The notes under the pieces were generated by a model. The model saw only the letters and a program-made list of their open reading frames with translations. It searched no databases and was not told where the DNA came from. From Deltaproteobacteria bacterium (lineage in GTDB: Bacteria > Desulfobacterota > GWC2-55-46), in assembly GCA_016177845.1 (NCBI GenBank), contig JACOUO010000003.1, forward strand, positions 248,001-312,000: 64,000 nt of DNA. The letters run 5' to 3'. Below, piece by piece: positions 1 through 8,702 of the stretch (its first letter is position 1; each line of letters starts with the position of its first letter). Both the position numbers and the translations under genes were made by a program.

Positions 1-1
1 G

Positions 2-1366
2 GAGATTGTAGATGTCAAATCAGAAACAGGCGATGAGAAAGAGAAAAAGGCAATAGTCTCATCTATACTGGAACAGGTTAAAAAGACTGGCGCGCCCATT
101 GTGGGAGTGCCGTGCTACACCCCGGAGTTCAAGGAAATAATCGACCTTTGCCATGCGATACGGCAGGGGAATCCCGGAGTCAAGATAGTGGTAGGCGGAG
201 TCCATGCCACTTTAAAATCCGAGGAGTTTTTCTTTGAAGGGAGCCCCATTGATTATGCGGTTATCGGCGAGGGAGAGCTGACGCTTCTTGAGCTTGTAAA
301 AAGCATCAAGTCAGGCACAGGAGATTTTTCAAAGGTCATGGGCATAGCCTTCTACGATAAGGCGCAGGAGGGCTTGATAAAAACAAAGCCCCGCCCTCTG
401 ATACACGACCTTGATGAGATGCCCTTTCCGGATTATTCCAAAGTCGATATGAAATATTACACCACCCCGAACCCGTACAATGTAAGGGGCATGCTGTTGT
501 CGTCGTTTTATGTGCTTGTGGGAAGGGGCTGCCCCTCGCAGTGCACATTCTGCGTAAGCGCTGAGCTGAGGAAGATAATGGCAAGCGGCAAGACCCTAAG
601 GTGCAGAAGCGCAAAGAATGTAGTCGATGAAATAGAGTTTCTTAAACAGAACTACTCCATTGACGGTTTTTACTTCATCGATGACAATTTTACGCTCCTG
701 CCAAAGCTCGTGGAAGAGATCTGCGAAGAGATGATAAGAAGGAATCTCAACCTTACATGGGCATGCTCTTCAAGGATAAATACGCTTTCGGAAAATCTTC
801 TGAGCAAGATGAAAAGGGCCGGCTGCTTCCAGATAGACCTGGGGGTTGAATCAGGCTCAGAGGCCGTTCTTAAGAGGCTTAAAAAAGGGATAAACGTAAA
901 TCAGATAAAAGAGGTCTTCAGGCTTTGCCATAAAATAGGCATGAGGACATTCTGCAATATACTTATAAATATACCCGATGAGACCGAAGAAGAGCTTAAT
1001 GAGACATTAAGGCTCCTTGATGAGATAAAGCCTTCGGTCACTTCATTCAATATTTTTATACCGTTCCTTGGAACTGAAATTTACGCGAATTCCGGGCTTA
1101 CGCTGGGCCCCGCGGACTATTATTATCTCTCGTTGCCGCCAAGGGAGCTGGTCAAGGAGAAGCGCTTCAGGTTTGCCAGGCATGAGATAGACTTCAGCCA
1201 GTTCTACTCGGCAAACCACAAGAAATACAATTCGCCTCTCGTATTTCTTCCCTCGTATTGTTCAAAACCGTATCTGACCCAGATTATGAGAAGCAAAAGG
1301 AAAAAGGATTACTTCTTCCAGGTAGGGCTGCTTGCCAAGGAATTCGTAAAGCAGATATCACAGTAA
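2..1366 (+). CDS. B12-binding domain radical SAM protein (5' end outside window)
   Basis: The reading frame is open to the first base of the window (codons from position 2), so the gene starts upstream; the GTG at 101 is internal. The visible N-terminal part (through VGGVHAT and YAVIGEGE) is the end of a cobalamin-binding Rossmann-type domain. The radical SAM triad CPSQCTFC lies at about 532-555 and binds the 4Fe-4S cluster that cleaves SAM. The following TIM-barrel half has the family-typical DLGVESGSE and a C-terminal region with FIPFLGTE. Class B enzymes of this kind do methylations or rearrangements, often in lipid, glycan or cofactor pathways. The 4-base gap to a membrane glycosyltransferase-like gene suggests a role in surface-polymer synthesis; the substrate is unknown. 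Confidence 0.85.
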   Translation, partial: EIVDVKSETGDEKEKKAIVSSILEQVKKTGAPIVGVPCYTPEFKEIIDLCHAIRQGNPGVKIVVGGVHATLKSEEFFFEGSPIDYAVIGEGELTLLELVKSIKSGTGDFSKVMGIAFYDKAQEGLIKTKPRPLIHDLDEMPFPDYSKVDMKYYTTPNPYNVRGMLLSSFYVLVGRGCPSQCTFCVSAELRKIMASGKTLRCRSAKNVVDEIEFLKQNYSIDGFYFIDDNFTLLPKLVEEICEEMIRRNLNLTWACSSRINTLSENLLSKMKRAGCFQIDLGVESGSEAVLKRLKKGINVNQIKEVFRLCHKIGMRTFCNILINIPDETEEELNETLRLLDEIKPSVTSFNIFIPFLGTEIYANSGLTLGPADYYYLSLPPRELVKEKRFRFARHEIDFSQFYSANHKKYNSPLVFLPSYCSKPYLTQIMRSKRKKDYFFQVGLLAKEFVKQISQ

Positions 1367-1379
1367 AGGAGTGAACGGT

Positions 1380-4300
1380 ATGCTGGAAAAAATTGGAAAA
1401 TACAAGTTCCCGCTCCTTTTGGCAGTGTTGGGCCTGGTGCCCGTATTCTGGTTTAAGCATGATTACATAAACGGCGGGGACTTTACCTTCCCGATGGCCT
1501 CCATGAAAGACGCATGGACAGGCTATGCCCATATCTGGACGGATAAATGGGGGCTTGGGCTTGTAAACTCAAGGGCAATACCGCAACTCCTTTTCATGGT
1601 CCTCTTTACTGTCGCTGATAATATCGGCATATCCACGGCCATATCTGAAAGGATTCTGTTCTATTCCCTTTTTGCGATGTCAGGCCTGAGCGTCTATTAC
1701 CTTGTAAAGCTTATGCCGTTTAAGGAGAATAAAGATTTGACGGCAGTTGTTGCGGGGTTGTTCTACATGTTCAATCCTTTCAACATCGTCTTTTACTGGC
1801 ACATCCTTGACGGCATGGTCTTTGTCTATGCGTTCCTGCCAGCGCTCCTTGTGCTCTATCTTAAGTGGATGAAGTCAGGGCGGCTCATCTATCCTTTTCT
1901 GTTCTTTATTCTGCCGTGGTTTGGCGGGTACACATTCAGTAATCCCCTTGTGCTGCCTATCCTTTGGACGCTGCTTCTCGTATTTACCCTCATTTTGAAA
2001 GGGGACAGGACTGCTTTAGCCTGTTCAGGCTTTTACATCAAGGCTCTTGCGGGCTGGATGCTATTTAATGGGTGGTGGCTTGTTCCTCTATTCGGAAGCA
2101 TCAGGGATGAATACTCCGGCCTTTCAGCGACCATCGGCTCTACGTGGGATACTTTAAACGCCTTCAGCTCACATACGTCATTTTTGAATCTATTCAGGAA
2201 TACCGATCTTTACTGGGCATTCAAAAGCAGGTTCATGGGGGATTTGTATTACACATACTCTGAGTCCTATTCGACATTCTTTTTTATCCTCATAAGCTTT
2301 GTCTTGCCTGTAATGATGTTCTTCCCCTTGTACCTAAGGGTAAAAACGGGCCGGAGGCTGCCAAAGTTCATTATCCTGCTCTACGGGCTGACTCTGGTCT
2401 ACATTTTTTTCGCCAAGGGCACACACTCTCCTTATGGGAACGAGCTTTACAATCTGCTCTTTAAATTGCCTCTGCTGCCTGCGTTCAGGGCGCCTGTGCA
2501 TAAGATAGGGACACTGCTCAGTATAAATTACGCTATTCTTTTTGGTTACGGGCTTGTCTGCTTTTATGAGTTTATCAAACAAAGGTCAAGGAACCTGTCA
2601 TTTGCCGCAACCGGCATGCTCGGGGCAATGGCGATAATGATATACCCTTACCCGCTCTGGACCGGAGAGGTCATTCACAATGGAGGGAAGAACTATCCTT
2701 CATTTCAGGTCAGCGTGCCTGATTACTATTATGAAGCGGCAGAGTGGATGAATAATGAAAAGGAATATTTCAGGTATTATACTCTCCCTCAGTCCCCAAC
2801 ATTCAATGTGGCTTATGATTGGGAGAACGGTTATATCGGTTCAGACCCGAAGGTATTTATCTTTTCAAAGCCGGGCGTGTTCTCTGCCGTGGATGAGAGG
2901 GCGCAGCTGCCGTACACCCTTTTAAGCGATACAGATGAAAAAGACATCTCTAAAATATTAGCCCTGCAGAATGTAAAATACCTTATTCTCCATAACGACA
3001 TAAGCGAAAAGCTGTGGGATATCTTTACCGGAAGAAAGATATCTTCGGGCGCTCTTAAGGCAAAACTTGCGGAGCAGAACAATATCGAATATGTCAAAAC
3101 AGTCGGCAAGCTCGATTTTTACAAGGTCTCAGATGAATCCTTTCTCCCGCATGTGTATCCCGCAAAACACAAGGCAGTATTGGCTGATTCGGAACTGAGG
3201 GCCATGCCTGCGCTTGCCGGCGCAGGATACCTCAACGGAAATACTGCAATCGTTCTTTTGAATCAGCAGAATGGGAATAAGATGCTCGCCCTGGCTGAAA
3301 AGAATTCACTAACAGATAAGCTGCTTGTGGTGAACAGGAGTTTTAATGATGTAGTCCTTGATACTGCAAGCATATTTTCCAGAGACGCTCAGATAAGCGG
3401 TAAAAAACCGTTCTGGACGCTTGTAGATAAAAAGGGCAGCTTTGAATTCAATTCTGAAAAGCCTGAAACGAAAGAGATATGGCTGAAGGCTGAAGGTGAG
3501 TTTTTGGAGGCAATAGAATCGGTAAATATAGGAGAGATGAAATTCCCAATTCAACTCAAGTCAAAGAGGGATAAATGGGTCAAGGCAGGGGAAGTCTTAT
3601 TTAAAAAGGGGATAAATAATATCAGCCTTAAGTTCAGGAAAGGATTAATCAAAGTCCAGGATAACTTCAGCGTTGAGGTAATGCTTATCTCTACAGTTGA
3701 GCGCAGCACTTACGAGGAGCGTATAAAGACAAAGGAACTTAATTACCTCTACTTTAAAGAAAAGGAAAGGGGTAAACCGAGAATATTTCCCGGCAGCAAA
3801 GAGCAGGAGAACGAAGAGGCATTTAACATGACAAGAGATGGGGTCTATAGGATAAAAGCATCTGTCGTGAATGGAGCGGGCAGTAAGCCAGACATGACTA
3901 TCTCAGTTGATGGAAATGCCCTGACCTTACGAAAAGAGCAGGATGCCGGGAAGATAAACTATAGCTCTAAAGTATTATTAAAAGAAGGCGCGCACAGGGC
4001 GGGCTTTAATTTTGAGCCAGACATATTCGGGATTAGCCGTCCTGAAATGGATGAAACAGATTTGCCTGATGTGGCGTTTACGAGAATAAGCCCGACAAAA
4101 TACATTGCGAATGTAAAAGGAGCGAAGACGCCTTTTCTGATAATCTTAAGCGAGAGTTACCACGACGGATGGAAGGCGTCTGTAAAAGGCGGCCCTGAAT
4201 TCAAAACTCATTTCGAAGCGAATATGTACGCTAACGCGTGGCTTATCGAGCCGGATAGAAAAGAAAATTTCGAAGTGGTGATCGAGTACGCGCCACAGAG

Positions 4301-4394
4301 GCTTTTTACCGCAGGCGTAATAACCTCCTTAACCTCACTCCTTTGTTTCCTTGGCTACATCGGGTTAAAGAAGAAATCCGGGGAAGTGAATTGA
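1380..4394 (+). CDS. large GT-C-like membrane protein (YfhO/AftD-like)
   Basis: About 1004 aa. The N-terminal 400 residues hold roughly ten hydrophobic membrane segments with aromatic and charged extracytoplasmic loops (e.g. the DYINGGDF loop near the N-terminus). The C-terminal 550 residues are mostly soluble with beta-rich, carbohydrate-binding-like stretches and end in one more hydrophobic segment and a basic tail. The motif SYHDGWKA near residue 930 resembles the conserved end of YfhO/DUF3367-type proteins. The family is thought to use polyprenyl-phosphate sugars to modify glycans outside the membrane. GTG at 1371 is possible, but AAGGAG at 1367-1372 sits 7 bases before ATG 1380, so I prefer ATG. 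Exact activity unknown. Confidence 0.75.
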   Translation: MLEKIGKYKFPLLLAVLGLVPVFWFKHDYINGGDFTFPMASMKDAWTGYAHIWTDKWGLGLVNSRAIPQLLFMVLFTVADNIGISTAISERILFYSLFAMSGLSVYYLVKLMPFKENKDLTAVVAGLFYMFNPFNIVFYWHILDGMVFVYAFLPALLVLYLKWMKSGRLIYPFLFFILPWFGGYTFSNPLVLPILWTLLLVFTLILKGDRTALACSGFYIKALAGWMLFNGWWLVPLFGSIRDEYSGLSATIGSTWDTLNAFSSHTSFLNLFRNTDLYWAFKSRFMGDLYYTYSESYSTFFFILISFVLPVMMFFPLYLRVKTGRRLPKFIILLYGLTLVYIFFAKGTHSPYGNELYNLLFKLPLLPAFRAPVHKIGTLLSINYAILFGYGLVCFYEFIKQRSRNLSFAATGMLGAMAIMIYPYPLWTGEVIHNGGKNYPSFQVSVPDYYYEAAEWMNNEKEYFRYYTLPQSPTFNVAYDWENGYIGSDPKVFIFSKPGVFSAVDERAQLPYTLLSDTDEKDISKILALQNVKYLILHNDISEKLWDIFTGRKISSGALKAKLAEQNNIEYVKTVGKLDFYKVSDESFLPHVYPAKHKAVLADSELRAMPALAGAGYLNGNTAIVLLNQQNGNKMLALAEKNSLTDKLLVVNRSFNDVVLDTASIFSRDAQISGKKPFWTLVDKKGSFEFNSEKPETKEIWLKAEGEFLEAIESVNIGEMKFPIQLKSKRDKWVKAGEVLFKKGINNISLKFRKGLIKVQDNFSVEVMLISTVERSTYEERIKTKELNYLYFKEKERGKPRIFPGSKEQENEEAFNMTRDGVYRIKASVVNGAGSKPDMTISVDGNALTLRKEQDAGKINYSSKVLLKEGAHRAGFNFEPDIFGISRPEMDETDLPDVAFTRISPTKYIANVKGAKTPFLIILSESYHDGWKASVKGGPEFKTHFEANMYANAWLIEPDRKENFEVVIEYAPQRLFTAGVITSLTSLLCFLGYIGLKKKSGEVN

Positions 4395-5102
4395 ATGCAA
4401 TACGGCTATATGAATACTAACCAGTTGAAGGCTGCGGCAGTCCTGCGAAACGCTCTGGCCCATTCGGTCTTTTTCATCATCGCTCTTATCCTTGCCTATA
4501 ATACTTACAAGGAGTATCTGCGCGGATGGGACGGCGAGTATCTGATACGCCCGGAGTTCAAGGCGCTGATGAAGGCGAGCTTCCCGTGGGCAGTTCTTAT
4601 CTTTTTTGCGGTTTACCTTTTGCACAATCTGATTATCAGGGGAAAAAAGAGCGAGAGCAGCAACGGCTGGAGCGGTAGAATGGTGCTGTTCTACGCATTC
4701 ATAGCCAATTTTGCATTTATTTCGAGCGGGCAGCATGTGCTGGCTATTCAGAACATCTCAATTCTGTATTTCTCTTTTTTCCTTATTGTCTGGTCAAGGG
4801 CCAGGAACATAAGCATAGATCTGAGCCCGATTGACTCGATGAAGGGCGAACTGCTGGACATGGATTTCAAAAAAACATTCAAGCTCCTTGCAGTTTGGTT
4901 CCGGAAGCTGGTTAACGAGGACAGGCTTTCATCTTTTCTAATAAAATCATTTGGTGTTTTGATGTTCGTGTGCGCTGCCCTGCTGTGCTTCGGAGCCGAC
5001 AAGTTGGCTGAGAGGCTTGGAAATCTCGCTTATTTCTCCATTGCCGCAGGCATTGCCATTGAGACATATCATGCGTACAGGCATGAGGGGGATGAGAAGT
5101 GA
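4395..5102 (+). CDS. hypothetical multi-pass membrane protein
   Basis: 235 aa. About five hydrophobic segments: near residues 22-40, 60-80, 95-115, 118-132 and a C-terminal pair around 185-220, with a charged cytoplasmic-looking stretch at about 140-180. I recognise no enzyme motif. ATG 4395 directly follows the stop of the upstream gene (TGA 4392-4394) and GGGGAAG precedes it; an in-frame ATG at 4410 is an alternative. The last codons overlap the GTG of the next gene (5099). It sits between two GT-C-like proteins, so it may be an accessory subunit of that surface-glycan pathway; this is inference. Confidence 0.65.
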   Translation: MQYGYMNTNQLKAAAVLRNALAHSVFFIIALILAYNTYKEYLRGWDGEYLIRPEFKALMKASFPWAVLIFFAVYLLHNLIIRGKKSESSNGWSGRMVLFYAFIANFAFISSGQHVLAIQNISILYFSFFLIVWSRARNISIDLSPIDSMKGELLDMDFKKTFKLLAVWFRKLVNEDRLSSFLIKSFGVLMFVCAALLCFGADKLAERLGNLAYFSIAAGIAIETYHAYRHEGDEK

Positions 5103-6889
5103 AGGCTCGCCGTTTTGAATTATTTTATTTTATCTTTGCCGTTCTCCTTACGGTAGCATACACATGGCCTCTTGCGACAGACATGACAGGGATGTTCTTC
5201 GGTTTTCCCTGGGACGCGCTTGGCAGCATTAGGGATTTCTGGTGGCTTAAGTTCAGCTACGTATCAGGGATACCGTACAGCAGGCACATATATAACGGTT
5301 ATCCGTTTGGCGTTGATATGGCAGGCTCTCCGTTCCCATACATCCATAACGGGCTTGGTTTTTTACTCACATCTCTTGCGGGCGAGGTCGCCGCATATAA
5401 TCTGATTAAGCTTGCCAGCTTTCCTCTGCTCGCTCTTTCCGCGTACTTTCTGTTTTATTACCTTACAAAACATCAGCTTGTAAGCGCGGTCTTTGGCCTT
5501 GCTTACGCGTTCTCTCCATTCCATGTTATCCACATGATGGCGCATTTTACGAACCTTTACTGGCTGCCGCTCGTAATCCTATTCTTTCTTAAGATGCTCG
5601 ATGAAGGAGGGATGCGCAATGCCATTCTCTTCGGATTATCTTTTGGGGCGTGCTTTGTCGATAATGCTTATTATGGGTATTTTTTCGGCCTGCTTATCCC
5701 CGTATTTGTGATTATAAAGGTTGCAGGAAAAAATACTGTCCTTGACTATGAGCGGATGAAGCTCTCGTTAGTAAGCTTGTTCATTTTTATGATTGTTGTT
5801 TTGCCTCTGTTATACCCCGTTATGAAAAATGTAATTGCCAATGAAGGGTGGACCGGTTTTGAAGGGTATTCAAAAAGCTTTGCTGACCTTTTCATATTTT
5901 CGGCAAAGCCGCTGGACTACATCATGCCTTCCAGACATAACCCTTTCCTCGGCTGGCTATCCCCTGATATGGGGCTTGGCGCGCTCAAAGGCCACAGGTA
6001 TACAGAGCATACATTATACATTGGCTGGAGTGTGCTTGCCCTTGCGGGGTTTGCGCTATTTCGTTTTTTTAAAAAAAACGGGAAAGGTACGGAACAGGAC
6101 AGGAACACAGTATGGATGTTTTTTTTTATCGCGCTTTGCGCTGTGATATTGTCCGCCCCGCCTTTTATTCCGCTAAGCGGTTTCAGCATTGACAGCAGCA
6201 CAAGGGAAATTACTGCGCAGCATAAGATTTCTTTGCCGCAGTATTTTCTCTACGGCATACTTCCCGTCTTCAGGGTCTATGCCCGAATAGGCTCGATAGT
6301 GCTGCTTGCGGCTTTTGTACTGGCTGCGTTCGGGTTAAGGGAATTATTGTCAAAATCAACTGAGAGGTTGCGGCCGCTGATACTGGTTGCTGTCTCACTG
6401 GTTTTGTTTGTTGAATTTTTTGAATTCCCTCAATTCAGGCTTACAAAGACTGATGTGCCTGAGGTGTACAAATTCCTTGCAGCATCCTCTGAAAGCTTCC
6501 CTATTATTGAATATCCGCTTGGAGACAGGAATGACCCTTATACGACCTATGAGTATAATTTTTACCAGAGGATACATGGAAAATACCTTGTAAACGGAGG
6601 GGCAAAAGGCACTGCGGCTGACGCGTTCAGGATAAAAATAGCTGATATTTCAAAACCTGAGGCCATTGCGGAACTTGATAAAATAGGTATCCGTTACATC
6701 GTGCTGCATAAAGACAAGTATGTTAAGGGCGCGGAAATAGTTCGCCTGGACTGGCTTACAACGCCTCCGAGGAACAAGTTATTCCCGCCGGAATATAATG
6801 ATGGCAGGGTGCCTGACCTAAGCGCCATAAAGGACAGGATTACAAAAGTAAAGAATTTCGGCGACACTGAGGTATATGAGATCAAATAG
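5099..6889 (+). CDS. GT-C-like integral membrane protein
   Basis: 596 aa. GTG start overlapping the previous stop (GTGA), implying translational coupling. About eleven membrane segments cover residues 8-430. The last 150 residues are a soluble C-terminal domain with short YfhO-like stretches such as IRYIVLHKD, the kind of phrase also seen in the 1004-aa neighbour (KYLILHND). An early acidic loop (residues 38-48) is where GT-C enzymes usually carry catalytic Asp. The similarity to its neighbour suggests two related lipid-linked sugar transferases. It could instead be a non-catalytic YfhO-like protein. Confidence 0.65.
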   Translation: MKARRFELFYFIFAVLLTVAYTWPLATDMTGMFFGFPWDALGSIRDFWWLKFSYVSGIPYSRHIYNGYPFGVDMAGSPFPYIHNGLGFLLTSLAGEVAAYNLIKLASFPLLALSAYFLFYYLTKHQLVSAVFGLAYAFSPFHVIHMMAHFTNLYWLPLVILFFLKMLDEGGMRNAILFGLSFGACFVDNAYYGYFFGLLIPVFVIIKVAGKNTVLDYERMKLSLVSLFIFMIVVLPLLYPVMKNVIANEGWTGFEGYSKSFADLFIFSAKPLDYIMPSRHNPFLGWLSPDMGLGALKGHRYTEHTLYIGWSVLALAGFALFRFFKKNGKGTEQDRNTVWMFFFIALCAVILSAPPFIPLSGFSIDSSTREITAQHKISLPQYFLYGILPVFRVYARIGSIVLLAAFVLAAFGLRELLSKSTERLRPLILVAVSLVLFVEFFEFPQFRLTKTDVPEVYKFLAASSESFPIIEYPLGDRNDPYTTYEYNFYQRIHGKYLVNGGAKGTAADAFRIKIADISKPEAIAELDKIGIRYIVLHKDKYVKGAEIVRLDWLTTPPRNKLFPPEYNDGRVPDLSAIKDRITKVKNFGDTEVYEIK

Positions 6890-8291
6890 TGTTTTTAATA
6901 ATACTTTCTGGATACTCTTTGGGAGCGCGTGCAACAAGGTCTCAAGCATTGTCCTGCTTTATCTGCTTTCAAGGTATCTGGGAGTAGGGGATTTCGGCAA
7001 ATTCTCATTTGTGTTTTTCTACATCTCACTTTTCGGGGCTGTTGCCGAGATGGGGCTCACACCGATACTTATAAAATATTTAAGCGTTAATGACAAAAGG
7101 TGCGGAGAAGTACTTGGCAGGGGCATACTTATCGGAGGCGCTTGCACCATTTTCGCCATACTGCTTGCGTGGACAGGGGCTTTGCTCCTGGGCTATGCGC
7201 CTGATATCAGGCATTTGATATTCATAGCATCATTGAACCTGCTGATATCGTTCAGGGATGTGACTTTCCGCTGGATTTTAGAGGCTCCGTACAGGGCAAG
7301 GCTTAAGATGGCCTTTCCCGTGCTACTCGGCATAATCTCCGAGACACTCGGCCTGGTCTTTATCATATTCATAATCTCGGCAAAAGGCTCTCTTGATACA
7401 ATAATAGCTGCGTATGTCCTGAGCAACCTGCCCGGTTTCATGCTATTGGCCATAATGTCAGTCAGGTCGACAAGGCCGTCTTTCAGGGATAAAAGCATCA
7501 GTTCAGCTGTAATCTTTAAAGAGGCCCTGCCCATCGGTTCTTCAAACATCCTTTCTTCGATATATTTAGTGCTGGGATCCCTTGTGCTCTTTCATTACAG
7601 CGGCCCCGAAGATGTCGGCTACTATGCCCTTGCGTTCAGGCTGACTGTATCGCTGAGGATAATCCCCGAGGCAATGATGCACTCCATATTTCCGTTGCTG
7701 GCAAAGGCATTTCAGGGAGATATCAAAGGAATCAGCCATATATATGCCGTGGCAATACGGTACGGCTCGCTTATAGCTTTTCCGCTGGTGCTGGGTACGA
7801 TGATAGTAGCAAAGCCCGTAGCGCTCCTCCTTGGAGGGGAGAGTTTTCAGCCTGCCTCTATTGCGCTCTCAATTATGATATGGGCTACTTTTATATCTTT
7901 TTTTAATACGGTTGTCCGTTTCACTTTCAATGCCATAAATCTACAGAAGTATAATTTTATAATTTCCATAATAATGATTAGTGCTTCAGCGGCGTTTTCA
8001 TTTTTGCTCATACCGAAGTACGGGTTTGCCGGTGCGAGCCTTGCGCTTGTCGCCTCCGAGTTCACAGCCATGGCCGCAAGCTTTATTGTGGCAGGCTCGT
8101 TTGGGCTTGCAGTGCCGTTCAGGATAATTTCTAAATACTTTATTGCTTCATTGGGGATGTCTGCGGGCATCCTTTTCCTTCAGAGCCTTTCACTGCAGCT
8201 ACTGATCGGCATGGTCATCTACATTGCGATAGTAGTCCTTATAGGCGGGGTTCAAAAGGATGAGCTTGTGAGCATGCTTCAGAGGGGATGA
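6876..8291 (+). CDS. polysaccharide/lipid-linked oligosaccharide flippase (Wzx/MATE-like)
   Basis: 471 aa with twelve or more evenly spaced membrane segments, starting at the N-terminus with the family-typical SRYLGVGDFG loop. It belongs to the polysaccharide-export arm of the MOP superfamily, which moves undecaprenyl-linked glycans from the inner to the outer face of the membrane. ATG 6876 lies inside the end of the upstream gene (14-base overlap), so it is the last gene of the 2-8291 operon. With the two GT-C-like proteins it makes a logical pair: flipping of a lipid-linked unit, then extracytoplasmic sugar transfer. Confidence 0.8.
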   Translation: MRSNSVFNNTFWILFGSACNKVSSIVLLYLLSRYLGVGDFGKFSFVFFYISLFGAVAEMGLTPILIKYLSVNDKRCGEVLGRGILIGGACTIFAILLAWTGALLLGYAPDIRHLIFIASLNLLISFRDVTFRWILEAPYRARLKMAFPVLLGIISETLGLVFIIFIISAKGSLDTIIAAYVLSNLPGFMLLAIMSVRSTRPSFRDKSISSAVIFKEALPIGSSNILSSIYLVLGSLVLFHYSGPEDVGYYALAFRLTVSLRIIPEAMMHSIFPLLAKAFQGDIKGISHIYAVAIRYGSLIAFPLVLGTMIVAKPVALLLGGESFQPASIALSIMIWATFISFFNTVVRFTFNAINLQKYNFIISIIMISASAAFSFLLIPKYGFAGASLALVASEFTAMAASFIVAGSFGLAVPFRIISKYFIASLGMSAGILFLQSLSLQLLIGMVIYIAIVVLIGGVQKDELVSMLQRG

Positions 8292-8297
8292 CCTGTC

Positions 8298-8326
8298 TGT
8301 GATAAAAACCTGAAGTATGATATAAT
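8298..8326 (+). promoter_or_regulatory. possible sigma70 promoter for the small Cys-rich gene
   Basis: A perfect -10 TATAAT (8321-8326) with a weak -35 TGTGAT (8298-8303) at a 17-base spacing. It would give a leader of about 95 bases before the GTG at 8427. Confidence 0.4.
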
Positions 8327-8426
8327 CCTGCCATGAGGTTATTCGCGGCGAGATTTTTTTGGGTTTTTAACTGCCAATGCGGATAGAGAAGGAATTATAA
8401 AGTCAGAAAAAAATTGAGGATAAGCC

Positions 8427-8702
8427 GTGAAGATTTGTTTTTATTGCAGGAAAGAAGTGGAAATAAACGCAAGGCCCGGCAGGGGAGAATCATGCCCGCA
8501 CTGTCTTGCCGACCTCAAGGTGTGCCTTAACTGCAGATTTTACAGCGAGAGCACCTATAACGGCTGTTCAGAGCCCTCGGCTGACCGGGTGTTGCAGAAA
8601 GACAGGGCCAACTACTGCGAATATTTTGAATTCCGGGATGCCAGCCGCGGCTCCACAAATGAAAACGACCTGCAGAAACTTAAGGACCTTTTTAAGAGCT
8701 AA
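8427..8702 (+). CDS. small zinc-ribbon-like Cys-rich protein
   Basis: 91 aa with eight cysteines in a regular layout: C4xxC7, C23xxC26, C33xxC36, C47 and C64. This is enough for two four-Cys metal sites, probably structural zinc. The C-terminal 25 residues are polar and end in a short helix (LQKLKDLF). GTG start with GAGG about 7 bases upstream; no better start exists in frame. I recognise no named family with certainty. Its TAA (8700-8702) overlaps the TAG of the convergent histidine kinase gene, so there is no room for a terminator between them. Confidence 0.7.
   Translation: MKICFYCRKEVEINARPGRGESCPHCLADLKVCLNCRFYSESTYNGCSEPSADRVLQKDRANYCEYFEFRDASRGSTNENDLQKLKDLFKS

Noticed and set aside
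4365-4736. 123-aa minus-strand frame opposite the small membrane protein
   Set aside because: Shadow of the 4395-5102 gene; the plus-strand frame has start-stop overlaps with both neighbours and coherent membrane segments.
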